From Orobanche coerulescens (Eukaryota; Streptophyta; Magnoliopsida; Lamiales; Orobanchaceae), in contig CM065811.1 in NCBI GenBank assembly GCA_033398695.1, positions 110,345,501-110,409,500 of the forward strand: DNA of 64,000 bases. The letters are read 5' to 3'. Shown piece after piece: positions 1-11,445 of the stretch (within the stretch, counting starts at the first letter, position 1; each line of letters opens with the position of its first letter). Under the pieces are notes generated by a model that was not told the DNA's origin, ran no database searches, and was given only the letters and a program-made list of their open reading frames with translations. The position numbers and the translations under genes were made by a program.

Positions 1-461
1 CGGATTACTTTTAACAATCATCGGGTGGAGTCTTTTACAATACTTGGCATTAATAAAATTCGACCAAATATTTTTAGAAGTGCGGAACCGCCACCACATT
101 TTCAGTTCAGCCGCAAGAATGGTGTCATTAAGATCCCGACAGCCAATGCCACCTTTATTAGTGGGAAAGCACAATTTATTCCAAGAAGCCCAATGAATTT
201 TATGCCTATGCTCATTAGATCCCCACAAAAATTTGTTAAAAAGTCTCTCAATAAACAATATAACATTACCGGGCGGTTTTATCACTTGTAAACAATAAAA
301 GATGATCGAGTTCAAAACCGATTTGATCAGCTCAATCGCCCCTAAAGAAAGGAGGTGGTGATTCCACATAGCAATTTTATTTTGGATTTTAAGGATCACG
401 TTGTGGAACATAGCAAAGTCGGGTTTCCTTTCCAAAGGGGTACCGCGAGTTTTTGGATAGG
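1..461 (-). pseudogene. LINE ORF2, region downstream of the reverse transcriptase domain
   Basis: On the minus strand this stretch translates into the part of a plant L1-like LINE ORF2 that follows the RT domain. Recognisable family blocks are a G-T-P-L-E-R-K-P segment, an IELIKSVLNS segment, an ERLFNKFLWGS segment and a later GGIGCRDLND segment, in the usual order. The frame is shifted relative to the RT ORF that stops at 462, so at least one frameshift lies near 440-480. The coding similarity runs to base 1, so the LINE 3' end, including any zf-RVT or RNase H domain and the tail, is outside the window. It is a broken fragment. The family call rests on motif order read by eye. Confidence 0.75.
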
Positions 462-1562
462 TTAGCAAGCAGATTCAAAACCCGTAATCGCCTTAACCAA
501 AAGACTGTCTTCTACACCCGGGCTATGTATCACAAATAGACTTTTGGACTTATTAATTTTCGACCAAGTCCCTTCGTAATGATAAAGACAGTGGTTAAGA
601 ATCTGAAGATTAGTCTTGTTGGCTTTAATAAAAAGTAACATATCATCCGCATAAGCCAAATGAGTAATCCGGATATTTTTCCGAATAATAAAAAACATAC
701 TCGGATTTTTAGAAAATGTGTCCTCAATGAGTCTAGAAAAATAATCGGCCGCAAGGACGAATAAAAGAGGAGAGATCGGGTCCCCTTGGCGAAGGCCTCT
801 ACCACTTTTAAAATAACCCACCGGGGAGCCATTAATAATAATTGAAAACCAAGGTGAGCAAACACATTGTTTAATAAGTGATATAGCACAAGGCGAGAAA
901 CCAAGTAGCTCCAAAATTTTAAACAAAAAATCCCAATTCACCCTATCGTAGGCTTTTTCCATATCTAATTTAATAATGGTGTTAAGTTTAGACCGGGATA
1001 TATCATGAGTCACCTCCAATGCCGTAAGAATGTTGTCCGTAATGAGGCGATCTTTGATAAAAGACGATTGAGATGGGCTAATGATGCGAGGAAGAAGCCC
1101 ACTTAGCCTTTTGCTCAAAAGTTTAGAAAGAATCTTGTAAGAAGTATTGCAAAGGCTAATGGGCCTAAAATCTTTCCAAGAATGAGGGGACGGAATTTTA
1201 GGAATTAATGATAGCGTCGTAGAAGAATACGCTTGAGTTAATTCCGCCCCTTTAAAGAAATCAATAACCGCATCAAGAACATCAAATTGAATGATATCCC
1301 AACACACTTGAAAGAATTTAGCATTAAAACCGTCAGGCCCGGCAACACTCCCACTATCCATGTCAAAAATCACACCTCTAACCTCTTCCAACGAAGGAAT
1401 ACCACAAATCATATTATTATTTACGAGGTCAATGTTTTTAGGAATGATGTCAAGCCTCACATTCTCCCACTCGGTGTTCTCTTTGGTAAAGCAATTATCA
1501 AAATAATGGACCGCCGAGTTGGCAATATCCGTAGGGTCCGAGAGATTAGTACCATTATCAAC
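462..1562 (-). pseudogene. LINE ORF2 reverse transcriptase domain (interrupted)
   Basis: This encodes the RT core of a non-LTR (L1-like) retrotransposon, which copies element RNA at a nicked target site. Visible blocks, N to C, are SGSVAGPDGFNAKFFQ, an LIPKIPSP..WKDFRPISLCN segment, SFIKDRLITDNIL, KLDMEKAYDRVNWDFL, GRGLRQGDPISPLLF and the catalytic YADD (642-653). All are in the order expected of plant LINEs. The frame is open upstream of the Met at 1460 to the copia-1 insertion at 1562. It resumes in register at 13540 once one copy of the TCAAC duplication is removed. It ends in a stop at 462 where the family continues, so it is a pseudogene. The endonuclease domain is absent. Confidence 0.9.
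1558..1562. repeat. Target-site duplication of copia-1, left copy
   Basis: TCAAC directly abuts the left LTR end and is matched by TCAAC at 13540-13544. A 5-bp duplication is typical of copia integration. Confidence 0.92.
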
Positions 1563-2973
1563 TGTAGGTCACAAGTCGTCCAGAAACAAGTCTAGAGGGG
1601 GGGTGAATAGACTTGTAGAAACTCTTCTCCTCTTTTTCACGAAGAGTGAGTTTCTTCAGCTGATGATCAAACAAATGACTAGGAGTCGTTCGTTCTTGGA
1701 TATGTGCGGAAGTCAGCTGATGACGAATATAAATTAACTTAATGAAACACTTAACAATGGATGCAGCAGTTAGAGTATGATGCAGTAAAACAGTAAATAA
1801 TACAGGCAGTTATAGTGGTCTCAGAGGTGGGGTAATCCTCTACTAATCCACTTTTCTCCAAACCAGTTGGAGATGAATTCACTATAATTTTCAACAGTGA
1901 TAAAGATTACAGTGATTCACAACACACTACAACAGCTTCCAACCAGTGGAATTCCGTGCCGTTGTACACACTTGACTGCCTTGCACCTCTTGATCCTCGA
2001 TCCTCGGATGCCTTCTGATCACTTACTTCAACCAAAGAAGTACCCGTACTCAAGATTTATAGACAAGAGTGTTTGTCTTCTCCAACTTAAGAGCTTCCTT
2101 GAATATGAACTTTTTGGATCTGCTCTTTTTCACGATGCTATTTGATTGCTTGAGATTGCTTTGTTTGCTTTGATCGCTAGAGTATATGTTCGCACCGTTG
2201 TTTGCTCAGTTTCAAATCTCCGGGTATTTATAGATCACGATCTCTGAGCTTCTTCCTTGTAGCCGTTGCAGATCTGAACAAATCCGTCCGTTGGAGGGAG
2301 ACTTCATTGTTTAATCTTTTCTGAACGTTGCAAGGCTGGATTCCCATTATTTAATTTTATCTTCCGACCGTTGTGAGGACTTCTGCATGTGAGCGCCGAA
2401 TCTTTTGAATATAAAAGGATTAAAGTCTTCACGGTGGGTCAGGATGATTTAAATAAATCATATCTCTTGCGGGAATCACTCCAATTTGTCTCTTCACGTT
2501 GCATGTGAGCTTTCCGTAATATTTGACTTTTCAAAGCATGCTGACGTGGACTTGGAGTACTAGGCTGTAGTTGAGTAGGCTGTGGTGCAGCTTACATCTT
2601 TGCAGGTAGGTCCTCTTGGCTGTATACTGTTTGAGACTTGTCTGATCAGGTGACTTCCCTGAGGTTCCTCGGCTGCAGTCTGGTCAAACTTCTCTGACAA
2701 ATTTTTAGTTGACCAGGGCTACTCTGATTGAAGTCGGCTGTACTTCTCTGATGGACTAGACTGTACTTTAGTACTTAGCCGATTTTCAGCCTAACTAACT
2801 TTGGCCTATAGAAGACACTCATTTGGTTCTTCTTTACATATTGCCAATTTTATACTTAACATATTTTGGCCTATGGAAGATACTCATTTGGTTCTTCCTT
2901 ACATTTCGCCAATTAATAAACATTTGATTTTTAAATTAATGACATCATCAAAATCTAACAAGTATTCCTAACA
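1563..2973 (-). repeat. Copia-1 3' LTR
   Basis: This 1411-bp terminal repeat matches 12145-13539 almost base for base. The main difference is about 15 extra bp near 2565-2585, where a short sequence containing GTAGTTGAGTAGGCT is partly duplicated. A TATA-like TATTTATAG (plus strand) lies at 2225-2233. Confidence 0.95.
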
Positions 2974-2988
2974 AATTCCCCCTATTTT
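2974..2988 (-). promoter_or_regulatory. Copia-1 polypurine tract
   Basis: On the minus strand this reads AAAATAGGGGGAATT and abuts the 3' LTR. It is the expected plus-strand primer site of the element. Confidence 0.85.
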
Positions 2989-3709
2989 GATGATGGCAAA
3001 ACTAAGTAAGAAATCAAATGGCCAAGTCTGCACTTAAGTGCAAGACAAAATCGAAATCGATCTAATATTGAGACAATGGAAAATTGTCATTCAACAAATC
3101 GTTCATAAAATTTTCGACTTATCATTGAAATTATACAAGATTGTTTTAAGTACGGAAAAATAAAATTACAAGTAAGAAAATAATTTAAGGTCATCTCGCC
3201 TCTTCCTCTGCCTCTTGAATAGGGTGCTAAGGTGTCCGAATGGTTTGGCTCCGATAGGTCTTACCTTGACCGGAGCAAGGCCATACTTTCTCTTTACAAC
3301 CGGTGCCGCGAAGTCCTGCTCCCGCCGAGATCTGAATTTGTTCTCAAGGCGTACTAGCTTGATTTCCTCCTGAAGTTGTAGCTCATCAAGTTCACCATCC
3401 ATGCGGATTGGTGCTTCTTCACTCTGAATTTAGGGATCATGGGAAATGCATTTTGCTCTTTTGCATACTTCTTTAGAATGACCCAAAGCTTAGGATGAAC
3501 CTCTTCCATCCGGTTTATGAAAATCTCTGTGGGGAGAGTTTGTCATCTTGAAGTAGTTCCCAGGACATAAAAGTCTCGATGAACTTCTTCCTAGCAGCTC
3601 CCCATATTTCAAGAGCTTCAAGTGGGCGAAATCTTCAACATACCATAGCTCCAGACCTTCCCATTCAAGAGTAGGTTCAAAGCCGCCTCTGGTCCTTCTG
3701 CGCTTCCCT
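2989..3709 (-). other. Copia-1 segment between the extra ORF and the polypurine tract
   Basis: About 0.7 kb of internal element sequence. It holds one short minus-strand ORF (3166-3402, 78 codons) that is basic and charged, with a KRKYG..PVKVRP stretch. It may be a frameshifted remnant of the C-terminal part of the upstream 833-codon ORF, but nothing shows it is translated. Nothing else is recognisable. Confidence 0.4.
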
Positions 3710-6211
3710 TCAGCCGGTCACCTTGTCTTCTTGATCTCTGACTTCCTTCCTTTTTAGTCTAGAGGGTCCTTCAATCTGGGGGACATCCTGCTTTTTCTTA
3801 CTTCTGATTTCTCTCTCTTCCCCTTGAATCCTCTCTTCCCTCTTTTTGCCAGCATCAATGAGTGTTGTCAACTGTTGCTCCATGCGGCTCATCCAATCAG
3901 ACATGCCAAAAGGCATTCTGTTGTTTGTAGGAGGAGGAGGCTGAGGGATCTCTCTCTGAAGCAGGGTGTCAATCTTGGCATTAATGGTCTGAAGGTCAGG
4001 GGTGACCTGAGTTGATAGCAGCTCCCCAATGGTGTCTCTGACAATTTGCTTGATCAGCTCAGTCATGGTAGGGGATAACTGAGCTGATGGGGAGTGTTCT
4101 CCTGATACTTCAGCAATGGAACCACTAGACTGCAGGCTCCTGGCTGCAGTCGGTAGGTCAGATTGAGTCTTCTCCGGGGTCCCTGACCTGGAGTCCTCTG
4201 CCAGCTCTGCGTCTAGGCTGGTGTACCGGGGAGGTACAACAATCCTATCTGCAGCTTCGTTGGTAGGCTCTGGCTCCTTTTCTCTTTCTTCCTCTTTCCC
4301 TTCTTCTTCTTCAGATTTCTCTTTTTCTCCTTCTCCAGATTTTTCTTTCTCTTTTTCCTCATCTTTTTCTTTTTCTTCTCCAGCCGCCACACCAGCTCCT
4401 CCTTCACCTCCATCATCATTATTATCATCATCATCATCATCATTTTTCTCATCATCATCCTTCTCCTTTTCTCTTTCATCATCTTCATCCTTCTCCTTAT
4501 CTTCTTCTTCTTTTTCCTGCTCCACTTCTTCTCCTTCTTCTTCATATTCTTCATCATCCACTTCTTCTGTTTTCTCCTCTGTCTCCTTTTCAACTGGTAT
4601 GTTTCCTTCAGATTCTTTTTCTTTTTCATCCTCTTCAACCAAATTGATAATTTCATTTTCTTCATCAACTTCTTCTATCCTAATTTCCTTTTCTACTTCC
4701 TCCTCTTCCTCCTCCTCTCCAAAACTACCATCAAAAATACTGAGCATTATAGAGTGGATAAAATGGTCCATGTTTGTCTCAAAATGTGACATGAACCAGT
4801 TATCCTGGAGGAGTAAGGCTAAATCTGACTCTTTGCAAAAATCAGTCAGAACATCCTCCGTAGCTTGGGGGTATTCCCAACCACTAGTTTCAACAAAAAT
4901 TTGAAAATTTGTAAAGGACATGGTTTTAAGAGTTTTCCACTCTTTGAAAATATTTACGAAAGAGTGTTTTTCTGCTTGTGGCTTGACAAGCTGAAGTTGT
5001 TCTATGGAGAGATTAAAAGTATTATTTTCTAAAAGATTGAATGTGTAATCTGCTTCAGGGATAGATATAACAAGACCTGCTTCCTCTTCTTCGGTCATGT
5101 ACACTGGAGGAGTAATAACAGGTACAATTCTAGTTTCGGTATTCAGTGCGGTGGTCGGATGAATGGTGATCGGGCGATGGGTGGCATAGTGCTCAGGCTG
5201 CTCTCCTTCGCTGAACTGCAGCTTCCTTGGCCTCTTTGGAGAGGGTTCAGGTGATGACTGCAGGTTGGAAGGTCCTTCTGGGGCTGGTCCCCTTCTCTTG
5301 AATCGGATGGCGATAGGTGTATCGTCAGACTCATTCTCGGACTCGACTGCAGTTCCGATCTCAGCTGCAGGTTGGTCCGAGTCTGATAGATCGTATCTTG
5401 GGCAAAAGCTTGAGTCTGGCAAATCCTTCAACAACTGGGCTGCCCTCCCAGTGACTCCAACCTTCTTCTTATCATGGTCCATGTGACCAAGCCTCTTGTT
5501 TGGGTGGAAAGGGTCAATGTTTCCCTTGGCCACTCCAGTCTGCTCCAAGAACCAACTAAGATGCGTTCCGAACGCCAACTTAGTCTTGAACTTCTTCTCT
5601 CCCTCGAGCCATTCGACCTTGTTCACCTCGCGAACAAGTTGCCTGAAAATGTAATCGGCCCAATCAACTTCCTCTCGTTGAATTAACGCACCCAACACCA
5701 TGAATTTTGAAGATGATAGTTGGTCATAGCTTCCTGCCATTCCCATGACTATCTTGTTTGTGATGTCCAAAGCAACTCGATAGACCCTTTTCAACTCATT
5801 TCTCTTCGCTGTAAACTTCAATTTCTCAGGGACATTTTCGAGCTTAATCGTCTTCCACGTTTCGGCGGGTGATTGTTTCAGCGCTTCGACCGCCAAACCA
5901 CGATGTTTCATCCCGAATACAGAGCGAATCTTCTCTGTATCTATGGTGACTGGTACTCCACCGACCTTGCTCTGAATCCCGTGCTGAATCAGGTAAGCGT
6001 TGCGATAAAATTCAACCACATCTTCCTTGAACAAGTGTTGAGGGTTGATTTCGAGAAACGGGTAGATTCCGTTCAACTTCATCGCCCGGATTAAGTCGAG
6101 CATATCAAAGTCCTCTAGATTTGCTTCTAATAATCCTTCGAAATCGACGACCATGGAGAAGATGACCTGGTCCTTCATTGCCTTCAAGTTTGCTCCGTCA
6201 AAAGATGCCAT
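3710..6211 (-). CDS. Extra 833-codon ORF downstream of pol in copia-1
   Basis: An uninterrupted 833-codon frame in sense orientation lies between RNase H and the 3' LTR, the position of the env-like ORF in SIRE/Maximus elements. Roughly residues 1-280 look globular, with segments such as LNGIYPFLEINPQHLFKEDV and LIQREEVDWADYIFRQLV. These resemble the 'putative plant transposon protein' domain found in many plant retroelement ORFs (low-confidence resemblance). Residues ~285-345 are Pro/Ser-rich and basic. Residues ~494-647 are an extreme Glu/Lys/Asp run with little else. Residues ~735-795 look like a helical coiled coil (TPDLQTINAKIDTLLQ), and the C-terminus is charged. I see no signal peptide or clear membrane segment, so an envelope role is not supported. 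The start is the first Met of the frame. Function unknown. Confidence 0.7.
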   Translation of the reverse strand: MASFDGANLKAMKDQVIFSMVVDFEGLLEANLEDFDMLDLIRAMKLNGIYPFLEINPQHLFKEDVVEFYRNAYLIQHGIQSKVGGVPVTIDTEKIRSVFGMKHRGLAVEALKQSPAETWKTIKLENVPEKLKFTAKRNELKRVYRVALDITNKIVMGMAGSYDQLSSSKFMVLGALIQREEVDWADYIFRQLVREVNKVEWLEGEKKFKTKLAFGTHLSWFLEQTGVAKGNIDPFHPNKRLGHMDHDKKKVGVTGRAAQLLKDLPDSSFCPRYDLSDSDQPAAEIGTAVESENESDDTPIAIRFKRRGPAPEGPSNLQSSPEPSPKRPRKLQFSEGEQPEHYATHRPITIHPTTALNTETRIVPVITPPVYMTEEEEAGLVISIPEADYTFNLLENNTFNLSIEQLQLVKPQAEKHSFVNIFKEWKTLKTMSFTNFQIFVETSGWEYPQATEDVLTDFCKESDLALLLQDNWFMSHFETNMDHFIHSIMLSIFDGSFGEEEEEEEVEKEIRIEEVDEENEIINLVEEDEKEKESEGNIPVEKETEEKTEEVDDEEYEEEGEEVEQEKEEEDKEKDEDDEREKEKDDDEKNDDDDDDNNDDGGEGGAGVAAGEEKEKDEEKEKEKSGEGEKEKSEEEEGKEEEREKEPEPTNEAADRIVVPPRYTSLDAELAEDSRSGTPEKTQSDLPTAARSLQSSGSIAEVSGEHSPSAQLSPTMTELIKQIVRDTIGELLSTQVTPDLQTINAKIDTLLQREIPQPPPPTNNRMPFGMSDWMSRMEQQLTTLIDAGKKREERIQGEEREIRSKKKQDVPQIEGPSRLKRKEVRDQEDKVTG

Positions 6212-6742
6212 TTCTGCAAAAAGATTTTAGGATTTAGTGTATATTTTGCTCTGTAAATTTTTAGGATTTCTGAACGCGTAAAGAGTAAAGTGAAAAGGTT
6301 TCTTCCTTATAAAGAAGATGAAAGGACGTTTGGATTAGTTTATTATAAATTTAAACGGTGGTACGCCTTTTCATATTCTTTTGAATTTCAAATTTGAATC
6401 GGTGGCCCCATTTAAAAGTTGACGGTTGATTCTGATTGGCCACCGTAGAGGTTAATTAAATAGGCAAGTGACGCGTGTATTTAAAATTGCCACTAGGCTT
6501 ATAAAATGTATTTTTAAATGCTATTTCTTAAGCCAAAAATAATATTTTAAATATGACAGATAATAATTAAAAATTTAGAGATTAGTTTAGAGAACTTAGG
6601 TAGTCCGATTCGTTGTTGTTGACCGCTCTGCTACAGGTGAGTTTGACCTCTCGCTTTGGTATTCTACTGACTAAGTTGCTTCGGTAGCCTTCGTCTTCTA
6701 CTTTGCATCGGCTTAGGGTGATTAAGGGGGTTCGTCCTTCCT
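6212..6742 (-). other. Spacer between copia-1 RNase H and the extra ORF
   Basis: This is AT-rich and non-coding by inspection. It could hold a leader, a promoter or a splice acceptor for the downstream ORF, but I see no decisive signal. Confidence 0.4.
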
Positions 6743-7120
6743 TCAACTTGCTTCAGAACTAGATTCCCAATCTAGTAATCCAAGGTCTCTGCTCAGCTCT
6801 AGGAATCTTTCTTCTGGCAGGGGTTTGGTGAAGATGTCAGCTATTTGGTAGTCTGTGCTGACTCTTTCAACTCTAACCCTTTTGTTAAGCACATGGTCTC
6901 GAATGAAATGGTGCTTAACGTCAATGTGCGTTGTCCTTGAGTGCAAAACCGAATTGTTGGTTATTGCAATAGCACTATTGTTGTCACACCATATAGGAAC
7001 TTCGTTGGCAATAATATTGTAGTCCCTTAATTGTTGTCTGATCCATAGGATCATGCTGCACAATGACTACTGCGACTAGGTATTCTGACTCTGTAGTGGA
7101 GATAGAGTTAGAAACCTGCT
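6743..7120 (-). pseudogene. Copia-1 RNase H domain and pol C-terminus
   Basis: The minus-strand frame 6743-7063 carries the C-terminal RNase H of copia pol, the activity that removes the RNA strand after reverse transcription. Diagnostic blocks are IWCDNNSAIAITNN, HIDVKHHFIRDHV and DIFTKPLPEERF, all canonical for plant copia. The upstream part of the domain (ESEYLVAV-type sequence, here near 7064-7130) is in a different frame, so the reading is broken near 7060. The frame ends in a stop at 6743, close to the family's usual C-terminus. Confidence 0.85.
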
Positions 7121-8390
7121 TCTTGCTAAACCAGGATATCAGTCTGGTTCCTAGGAATTGACACGTTCCACTAGTGCTCTTCCTATTGATTTTGCATCCG
7201 GCGAAATCCGCATCTGAGTATCCTGACAGCTCGAAGTTGTCATCTTTGGGGTACCACAGTCCAACATTAATTGTAGACTTTAAGTACTTAATTATTCTCT
7301 TGGCTGCATCTAGGTGTGATTGCTTCGGCTTGGACTGGAATCTTGCACAAACTCCAACTGCATATGATATGTCTGGCCTGCTTGCAGTGAGGTGCGAAGA
7401 GATCCGATGAGTCCTCTGTAGTGGGTTGAGTCCACCGATATGCCCGCCTCGTCTGCATCTAGGTGAGTGCTTGTGCTCATTGGAATTCTTGCGGGTTTGG
7501 CTGATTCCATTCCATATCTCTTGATGAGATCTCGGGTATATTTTGCTGGTTGATGAAAATTCCTTTTTCCATCTCGCTTAACTTGTAATCCGAGAAAGAA
7601 GTTAAGCTTTCCCATCATACTCATCTCAAATTCTCCTTGCAGGAGGTTGGAGAATTTCTCGCATAGTTCTGGATTGGTTGACCCGAATATGATGTCATCC
7701 ACATAAATCGAACTATTAGTATGTGGCCTTCGTGCTCCACTGAATAGGGTCTTGTCCACTTTTCCTTTGCAAAATCCATTTTTCTCAAGAAACACGACAG
7801 GTGTTTCATACCATGCTCTCGGTGCTTGCTTGAGTCCATACAGAGCCTTCAATGACTTATAGACTTTGTCTCCTTTGACAAAACACAGGGGTTGCTCTAC
7901 ATAGACTTCTTCTTCTAGGATTCCATTCGAAAACGCACTTTTACATCCATTTGGTAGACTTCAAAATCCTTGAATGCGGCATATGCGAGGAATAGTCGAT
8001 GGCTTCTAATCTTGCAACAGTGCATAAGTTTCATCAAAATCTATTCCCTCACATTGTGCATATCCTTTTGCTACGAGTCGGCTTTATTCCTAACAACGAC
8101 TCCGTCTTCATCACTCTTGTTTTTATACACCCATTTGGTGCCAATAACTTTCTTGTGATTGGGTGCATGCATTAGTTCCCAAACTTTGTTTCTCTCCATC
8201 TCGCTCCAATTCCTCTTGCATGGCATTAATCCATGAATAATCTTCCAAGGCTTGTTCTGGCGTCTTTGGTTCAATTTGCGACATGAAACATGAGAACATT
8301 GCCATTCTGTTGGTAGAGTTGATTGTCTTGTCTTGACTCCATCACCAACTTTCCGATAATTTGCTGAATTGGATGATCCTTGAGCCATTT
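7121..8390 (-). pseudogene. Copia-1 reverse transcriptase domain (frameshifted)
   Basis: The plant copia RT is recognisable in several frames. An N-terminal block, VIGTKWVYKNKSDEDG (near 8080-8160), is followed downstream by MKALYGLKQAPRAWYE, the catalytic YVDD (7694-7705) in SIYVDDIIFGS, and FFLGLQVKR. The longest single frame is 7310-8388 in pieces (7310-7852 and 8071-8388), with frame changes between about 7850 and 8070 and again after about 7400. The catalytic YVDD is intact but the whole domain cannot be read from one frame, so it is a pseudogene. Confidence 0.88.
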
Positions 8391-9345
8391 GGGGATCTCA
8401 TCCTCTTCAGGGTTTGTTCCCCTGTTGGATTGCTCTGGTGGTTGTCTGCATCTGCTGGATTACGGTGTGCAATGGATCGGCTACGCCTTGTCATCTGCAG
8501 CTTGGTTACGAATCGCAGATGAGTCTTTGTCATTGCGGGTGGGTCTTCTTCGCAGAATCGGATCGGATAGGTTTGGTGATCTGTCGATCTGCGATTGGGT
8601 CTTCATCGGCTGCAGTTGGGTCATCAGTGATCTGCAGTGAGTCCACCATTCCAGTGTCATGTACAATGACTTCTTCAAGGGTTCTTGACTTGAGCTTGTT
8701 CTCAATTTGCTCAAGTTGTTTCTGTACTCAACGGTAGATTCATCAAAAACAACATGGGGTGTTTCCTCCACAACTAAGGTTCTTTTGTTGAAAACTCTAT
8801 ATGCCTTGCTTCTTTGGGAATATCCCATAAATAGACCATCATCGGTTTTAGCATCAAAGGCATTTAGTCATGTGTTTTACCATTGTTGTGGATGAAACAC
8901 TTACAACCAAAACATGAAAGTAAGCAACTTGAGGAGTTCTATTATTCCAAACCTCATAGGGAGTTTTGCCATGTCTCCCTACTATCATACTCGTGTTCAG
9001 GGTGTGGCGGTGTGTTGTGACTTCACCCGAGAACCTTTTAGGTAGGTCCTTACGCAATCATGGACCTTCTTTGCTTCTTTGTGGTTCTGTTCCTTCTTTC
9101 ACAACACCATTCTGTTGGGCGTCTGGCCGCAGAGCTCATCTTGGATCCCATTCGATCATTTGAAATCGCTTATCGCCTTGTTGAGAAACTCTCCTCCTCT
9201 ATCCGATCGATCTTGATTATGGAGAGGGATTTCTCATTCTGGATCCTTCTCAGCAGCCTCGGTAACTTGGTCAAGGTTTCACTTTTCTTGTATAGAAAAA
9301 TGATCCAAGTGTACCTTGAATAATCATCTACAATCACAAGAGCAT
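8391..9345 (-). pseudogene. Copia-1 integrase (highly disrupted)
   Basis: Minus-strand fragments of a copia integrase are scattered over several frames. KTPYEVWNNRTP (near 8930-8970) marks the end of the catalytic core. GYSQRSKAYRVFNKRT with VVEETPHVVFDE (near 8740-8828) is the conserved post-core segment. A continuous catalytic D,D-35-E frame is not readable. Integrase would insert the cDNA into the genome; this copy cannot encode it. Confidence 0.8.
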
Positions 9346-9980
9346 GCTTTACCGCTCAAAGTCCTTGGCTTGATAGGACCAAATAGATCCATGTGGAGTA
9401 GATCTAAGATCCTTGTTGTGAGCGTTGTAGGCTGAATCGGCTTGAACGATGCCTTGGTCCGCTTTCCCTTCGACATGCATCACAGAGTGCTTCCTTCTTG
9501 AATGCTTCATTTGGAAGTCCTCGACCCGACTCCGAGAGCTAATCTTGTTGATGGCTTTGAAGTTCAGGTGACATAGTCTTTTGTGCCACACCATCCATTC
9601 TCGGCTACAGTCTTGGATAGAAAACAGGAGTTAGGTGTTCTGTGTTCCAATCAATCATGTATACATCTCTTCTTCGGAAACCTTGTAGCTTTATTTCTCC
9701 AGATAAGATGTCTATCACCATACACTTCAAGATGGTGAAGACTACTAGATTCTTCTCGTCGCAGAGCGGCTTATGCTCGGGAGGTTGTATTTGAGACCTT
9801 TGACATAATGGACTTTGGATATGACAATGTTTCCTCGGTGCGGCTCTCCAAAGCCTTTTGTTTGTCCTCTAGAGCTATCTCCAAAGGTTACATCGGGACC
9901 TCTTTCTTTGATATATTTGGTCGCATCCTCTTGTTCCCGGCCATGTGCCTTGAGCATCCAGAGTCTACAAACCACTCTTC
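9346..9980 (-). pseudogene. Copia-1 protease and GAG-pre-integrase region
   Basis: The frame 9349-9594 begins with MVWHKRLCHLNFKAINKIS, the conserved GAG-pre-integrase zinc-binding start of copia integrase (H...H). The frame 9745-9975 spans the aspartic protease area. It contains VHYVKGLKYNLPSIS, the standard block after the protease, but the D-S-G active site itself lies in a disrupted, frameshifted stretch. Several small indels separate the blocks. Confidence 0.78.
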
Positions 9981-10916
9981 ACCTCCAAAATTTGAGCTTG
10001 AGGAGATGTGGTTGTAGTCCTTCCACCTCTTCGCAATTAAACAAGCGAGATTTAGGTACCCAAATTTGTGTGGGTCCTTTGGGGTTAGTTGGTTTCTGGA
10101 GAATTGATTTCTCCTTGGATTATAGGATTTTTATTATTATTATAACCCTTATAAGGTGCCCGTGGTCGAGGTCTAAATCTCTGGTTGGATTGTATCTGGG
10201 TATTCCTCAAAATAGTGTGGGCCATTTCTAAATCTAGGTGAGACCATTTATTAAACCTTTGTGGTCTCCACACTTGTTCATTTTGGTAATTTGGATAACC
10301 TTGAGGTTTCCATCGCCCCTCCCATTATGAAATCTATTTTTGGGGAGTTGTTGGTAATAGTGGGCTGTTGTCTGGCCGCCTTTGCTTTTGCCAGCGCTTG
10401 CCTAGTCGCTGTCTCGGTGGGTATGCGTGTAACTCGATTGCGGCTAGACGTTTGACTTAATTTGCTGCTTTTGAAAGTCGGTTTATACAGGCTCGTGATC
10501 GAGACCATTGTTTCTCCTTGATAAACTTGATTTCAGAACTAGAGGGAGTGTGAGAATCATATCCAAGGCCTGATTTGGTATATAATGACCTTTTATAAGT
10601 ACACATTCGCCCAGAGTTGAAGACGCCTTCGGGAGGTTATTTCTGCGCTGAGTTTTATTTAATCACTGCCTTAGTAAACTCGGCTTTGGCATGAGCAAGT
10701 GCATCCGACTTTTCTTTAAGTAAAATGTTTAGCCGGTCTATCTCAAAGTATTGGCACTTGCACGGTTTTCAAAATCATTGTATTTGTCTCACCTTATTTA
10801 AATCTAAGTGAGTTTTGAAATCATTTTTCACCGCCTATTCTCATCTTGCAACTTAGTCTTCTCTACGTCTGACTTGGTGTGCGATTTAAGTGTTTCAAAA
10901 TCCTTGAATAATTGAT
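9981..10916 (-). pseudogene. Copia-1 gag-protease linker, degraded
   Basis: On the minus strand a GPTQIWVPKSRL segment (near 10050-10090), the standard linker just before the copia protease, is readable. The rest (10100-10916) contains only short frames rich in Asn, Lys and Arg and no firm domain. It is a decayed part of the same polyprotein. Confidence 0.6.
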
Positions 10917-11445
10917 TTACCGATTCATGTAAATCCATATCTTGTGACATGGTGAGCTATTATTTGAACCGGTAGGTTTAGAGGTTACCTCTTCATCGCC
11001 CAAGTTTGCCATCGTGCAATCATACTCCTCGTCGTCATCGGAAAAGAAACCGCCGCTTGATTCGACATGCTCTGGTCTTCTCCGATGAGAGCTTTTCTTG
11101 TCTTCCTTTCTGCCCATCTCCTTCTTGGTTTCATCCTTCTTGAGCTCGGGACAATCCATTTGGATGTGTCCTATTTTATGACAGTTGTAGCATTCAACTT
11201 TCCAGCTTCCAGCCTTCTGGTTCCTTCTTGGGTTCTCCTTGTAGTTTTTCTTATACTTGGAGTAGTTCTTTCTGAAATTGCTGAACCTTTGCATAATGAA
11301 CGCCATTTCTTCCTCAAAATCTAGTGGATTTGGAGGTTTCACATCGGATAGGCTCTTAGCAGGGGACTCGGATGCAAATGCGATTCCCTTCTCTGCAGGC
11401 TCAGTTGAGGATGAGCTTGGAAGCTCGAACTCATAAGCCTTTAGA
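10917..11445 (-). pseudogene. Copia-1 gag C-terminal part with zinc knuckle
   Basis: The frame contains a CCHC zinc knuckle, CYNCHKIGHIQMDC (C-X2-C-X4-H-X4-C), preceded by a basic FSNFRKNYSKYKKNY stretch and followed by an acidic FFSDDDEEYDC segment. This is the nucleocapsid end of copia Gag, which binds element RNA. The frame is open upstream of the first Met to about 11445. There a single frameshift separates it from the N-terminal gag frame: the reading ...KIQESF continues as SDLKAYEFELPSS in this frame. Confidence 0.85.

Noticed and set aside
4221..4904. A 227-codon plus-strand ORF rich in Ser and Phe.
   Set aside because: It is the antisense of the Glu/Lys/Asp-rich tract of the 833-codon ORF; GAA/GAG codons read as TTC/CTC on the other strand.
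3710..6211. A retroviral-type envelope gene in copia-1.
   Set aside because: Its position fits the env-like ORF of SIRE elements, but no signal peptide, membrane anchor or cleavage site is visible. I call it only an extra ORF.
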